Source: Dipteris shenzhenensis (taxonomy: Eukaryota; Polypodiophyta; Polypodiopsida; Gleicheniales). From it: a stretch of DNA of 64,000 nt. Made by a program: the position numbers and the translations under genes. Each line of letters starts with the position of its first letter. Position 1 is the stretch's first letter. Shown here piece by piece: positions 61,441 to 64,000 of the stretch. The stretch lies in NCBI GenBank assembly GCA_047967505.1, contig CM106538.1. One strand, written 5' to 3'. The notes beneath the pieces are model-generated. The model worked only from the letters and a program-made list of their open reading frames with translations. It made no database searches and was not told where the DNA came from.

Positions 61441-61973
61441 CCTCTACCGGGTAGAAAGCCAATGATGTGTGTCGAACGAAAACCCTCCTCTGCTACCTCA
61501 ATCATCTACACAATGTCAGGAGGAAAGGAAACTGTGACTTCAATCTCCTCAGGTTCGGCGATGGGAGTGGCATTAGTGTCCTCCATTGTCTTAGCTTGCG
61601 CTATCCTGAGGGGAAGAGCTACCTCTGCTGAAAATACCCACCAAGAACTCACAACCAACCACAAGTAAATCCCCTAAAAGAAACATGTATAATGAATGCT
61701 CCGATCTTCAGCCTACGTGGGATGCAAACAGGTCGCTCAATGCTGAAGCAGACAGCTCCGCCAATGCCTGGAAACAGCCTAGGATCTCAGCTCCCTGGAA
61801 CACGAGTCGAACAGTCCCGGAGAGGGCCCTGAAACTACCCAACCTGAAGCAAGAGAGGGGCAGGCAATCAACAAGGGAGAGAGGCGGCCTGGCGAGGCCA
61901 AGACAGCATGCTGAAGGGGGGGGGCGCGAATTTCAGGCTGAAGCAGGGGGGGGACCTGAGCAGGATGCTGCCT
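61346..61973. other. Unassigned stretch between two LINE copies
   Basis: No frame matches a known family. G-runs at 61,917-61,924 and 61,945-61,953 occur near its end. It may be the 5' UTR of the LINE at 62,245 or a separate insert. The open frames at 61,462 and 61,685 have no recognisable motif. Confidence 0.4.
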
Positions 61974-62205
61974 AGGGTGCCTGTGTGGCCAAGGCAGCAG
62001 GGCGACCTGGGCTAGACACTGCCAAGAGGCCTGCGCGGCCGAGGCAGCAGGGCGCAGGGCCAAGGGGCCTGTGCGACCGAGGCAGCAGGACACAGGGCGA
62101 CCTGATCTGGGCACTGCCAAGGGGCCTCCGCGGCCAAGGCAGCAAGGGAGCGAAGTGCTGCCAAGGGGCCTGCACAGCCAAGGTAGCTAGGGAGCGAAGT
62201 GCAAG
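61974..62205. repeat. GC-rich minisatellite upstream of a LINE endonuclease
   Basis: Four to five imperfect units contain GCCAAGGCAGCAGGGCGACC or GACCGAGGCAGCAGGAC and CTGCCAAGGGGCCTGC, with unit lengths of about 40-60 bp. It is the most GC-rich part of the window. Open frames on both strands (90-113 residues) are products of the repeat. Confidence 0.75.
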
Positions 62206-63336
62206 GGGGCTGGGTGATGGCGACAGGCGGTGGCAGGCAGCTGCAGACGGGGAGCTCCTCCAACTGTGTACGTGCTTTTTCCATTGTATGCTTTACATTA
62301 AATGTTCAGGGGATGTTCGACAGTAGGAAATGGAAATCTGTGTGGCTGTATATTAATCGATTTCAGCCTGATATAGTGGCATTACAAGAATACAATCAAC
62401 ATGTCTATGTAGGAAAGACAGGTCATTACTGCGGCTATGATATCTTTTATGCTGGGGAGCACTCTTTCTCAGGTGTAGTCATTTTGCTTAAGCATGAGCT
62501 TCAGCCAGTTATTGCTTTAAATGACAATCAAGGCAGATGGATTATTCTTCAATGCATCATTCAAGGCGAGGTGTTTGAATTTGCTTCTCTATATGCACCT
62601 CAATCTTCTCGGGATAGAAGTGCAATTTGGGATGCCATGCAACGATATCCATGGAGACATCATGCCTTCATATGTGGGGATTTCAATAATGCTCCACAAC
62701 AGCGTGACAATACATAAGGAAATACTCATATGTTAATCTCTGAAAGGCATGCATGGTCTCAATTAATGATTCATCTTGATTTGGTTGACCTTTGGAAGGA
62801 ATTGCAGCCTTTTTCACCTGGATACATTTTTCAACATAATGCCCTTTCTTCTTATCAGGCACGTTTGGATCACTGGTATAGTGTAGCTCCGCAACAAAAT
62901 GATGATTTTACATGCAAAATGTGGGTTGACTATGCCTTTTTGCATTCAGATCATGCACCGTTATGGTTAAGGCTATCTTTTCATGATATGCCAGATGATA
63001 GACTGCCTCAAAGGCGACATCTAATTGTGAACAATAGCTATTTGCAACATGTTGCTTTCAAGGCAATGGTTACTAAAGCATGTCAATCTCTGTCTTCTCA
63101 GAGCCACTTTGATATTGATAATGCATGGGATTCTTTTGTTTCCAAAATGCAAGTTGTAATTAGAGGTTATGGCAAGTCTTACATGAAGACTTTGAGGGAA
63201 ACTGTTACTCAGGCTAAATTGACTTGTCAAGACCTCACTGAACTCAATCACTTTCGTCCTTTGTCTTTGCATGAGCAAACAACACTATGCCAACCTAAGC
63301 ATTGTCGCCAAATCAATGATCATAGGACTTGCTAAA
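62199..63336 (+). pseudogene. LINE endonuclease (EN) domain, one stop
   Basis: Reading from FSIVCFTLNVQGMFDS (about 62,290), the AP-type endonuclease motifs appear in order: TLNVQGM, PDIVALQEYNQ, FASLYAPQ, FICGDFNNAP, RLDHWYSV and LHSDHAPLWL. All the catalytic residues expected in such a domain can be placed. A TAA at 62,715-62,717 splits it just after GDFNNAPQQ. After the domain, a helical linker (ETVTQAKLTCQDL) leads toward RT. No ORF1 precedes it, and the minisatellite lies there instead. Confidence 0.82.
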
Positions 63337-64000
63337 TGGGAGACCAGAGCAAGACAAAGAGCTTTCAAAGATAAAGACTGCTCTTCCAAATAATTTTTTA
63401 AAAGCTTGCATCAGAAGAGATTAAAAACAAACATTTGCAGGGTGCTTATGCCTGATGGTTCATGGACTACATCACGGTCATAGTTTGCTTCTGTCTGTGT
63501 ACATCATTTCTCTCAGCAATTTGGTTTTGTAGATCTTCCCTCACAGCAGGTTTTGTCTGCAAGAAATTTACTTTTACAGCATGTTTCTCCTATTATCTCC
63601 ACTACTCAAGCTTTGGAATTGGAGGAACCTTTTACTGAAAGGGAATTGTTAGATGCAATCAAATCCTGTGGTAGATGGAAATCTCCAGGATGGGAGGGTG
63701 TTACAGTTGAGTTTTTTTTAGAATCTTGGCCTCTTTTGAAGCATACTTTGCTGCATATGGTGAATTCTGCTTGGCAAAATCAGAAAATGCCAGACACATG
63801 GAAAAGGTCTTGTTAAACTCCTTCCAAAAAAGCAAATATGTGAATCTTTGGCTGATTGGAGACCTATCACGCTTATGCTAGTCATTTACAAATTTACTAC
63901 CAAAATGATTGTTGATCGGAAAAAAGGCTGTTTGCATGATGGGTTGCATCCCGCATAATATGGTTTTGTTCCTCGTAGGCATATCACAGACAACATTGCT
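63337..64000 (+). pseudogene. LINE RT N-terminal part, runs off the window
   Basis: Frames give KDCSSK and FFKSLHQKRLKTNICRV (with a TAA), VLMPDGSWTT, then ELEEPFTERELLDAIKSCGR, SPGWEGVTVEFFLESWPLLK (63,553-63,816) and, shifted, relics of LIPKK, DWRPITL and YGFVPRRHITDNI up to the window end. The catalytic box would lie beyond 64,000. At least two stops and one shift are present. Confidence 0.8.

Overview
This window looks like intergenic chromosomal DNA from a large, repeat-rich land-plant genome. The evidence is Copia gag-pol genes with tRNA-iMet-type primer sites (TGGTATCAGAGCC), plant-type non-LTR retrotransposons (LINEs) with a CCHC ORF1 and a C-terminal zf-RVT zinc finger, and Gypsy fragments. 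A fern or other seed-free plant is possible, but the sequence alone does not decide this. I see no intact host gene, tRNA, rRNA or CRISPR array. Almost every coding stretch belongs to a transposable element and nearly all are broken.

Left block (about 400-23,040): one old Copia element (called H1, + strand) has been split repeatedly. Its 5' LTR (402-545 and 9,819-10,168) holds a gag-only LTR element (A1, 546-9,813, target duplication GTACT). A1 carries a nearly full LINE (LINE1, minus strand, 671 to about 6,740) and a second LINE1 fragment inside its gag (7,099-8,153). The H1 leader is split by H2 (10,543-17,832, ACTAG). H2 in turn holds element E (10,979-13,285, GAGTT) and element F (14,381-16,751, ATACG), and F holds a 326-bp LINE1 insert (16,399-16,724). 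The decayed H1 gag-pol follows at 18,451-23,036.

Middle block: 23,040-25,210 is AT-rich DNA with no recognisable gene. Fragments of gag-only, Gypsy and LINE1 elements and a probable Gypsy LTR and leader follow, up to 30,160. From 30,160 to 40,567 there is a three-level nest. A young Copia element (33,053-38,619, LTRs about 98.5% identical, target duplication TTCCT) sits in a LINE1 (30,380-38,853, TAGAACACAC), which sits in the 3' LTR of a gag-less element D.

Right block: 40,568-45,830 holds minisatellites, pyrimidine-rich DNA and a decayed, unrecognised coiled-coil ORF, with a LINE1 copy and a solo LTR inserted. A Gypsy protease-RT fragment (45,830-50,975, minus) is split by a complete gag-only element C (47,929-50,587). 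From 50,976 to the end lies a second LINE family (LINE2/3, + strand). Its poly-A tails repeatedly abut GT-rich sequence, and several copies are stacked on one (GT)n site near 53,640-53,841. The window ends inside another LINE copy with an endonuclease.

The most interesting signals are the apparent (GT)n target preference of LINE2, clusters of CCGTAC/GTACGG motifs (core of the plant SBP-box site) in the leaders of unrelated elements, a family of gag-only LTR elements, and the unrecognised coiled-coil ORF.
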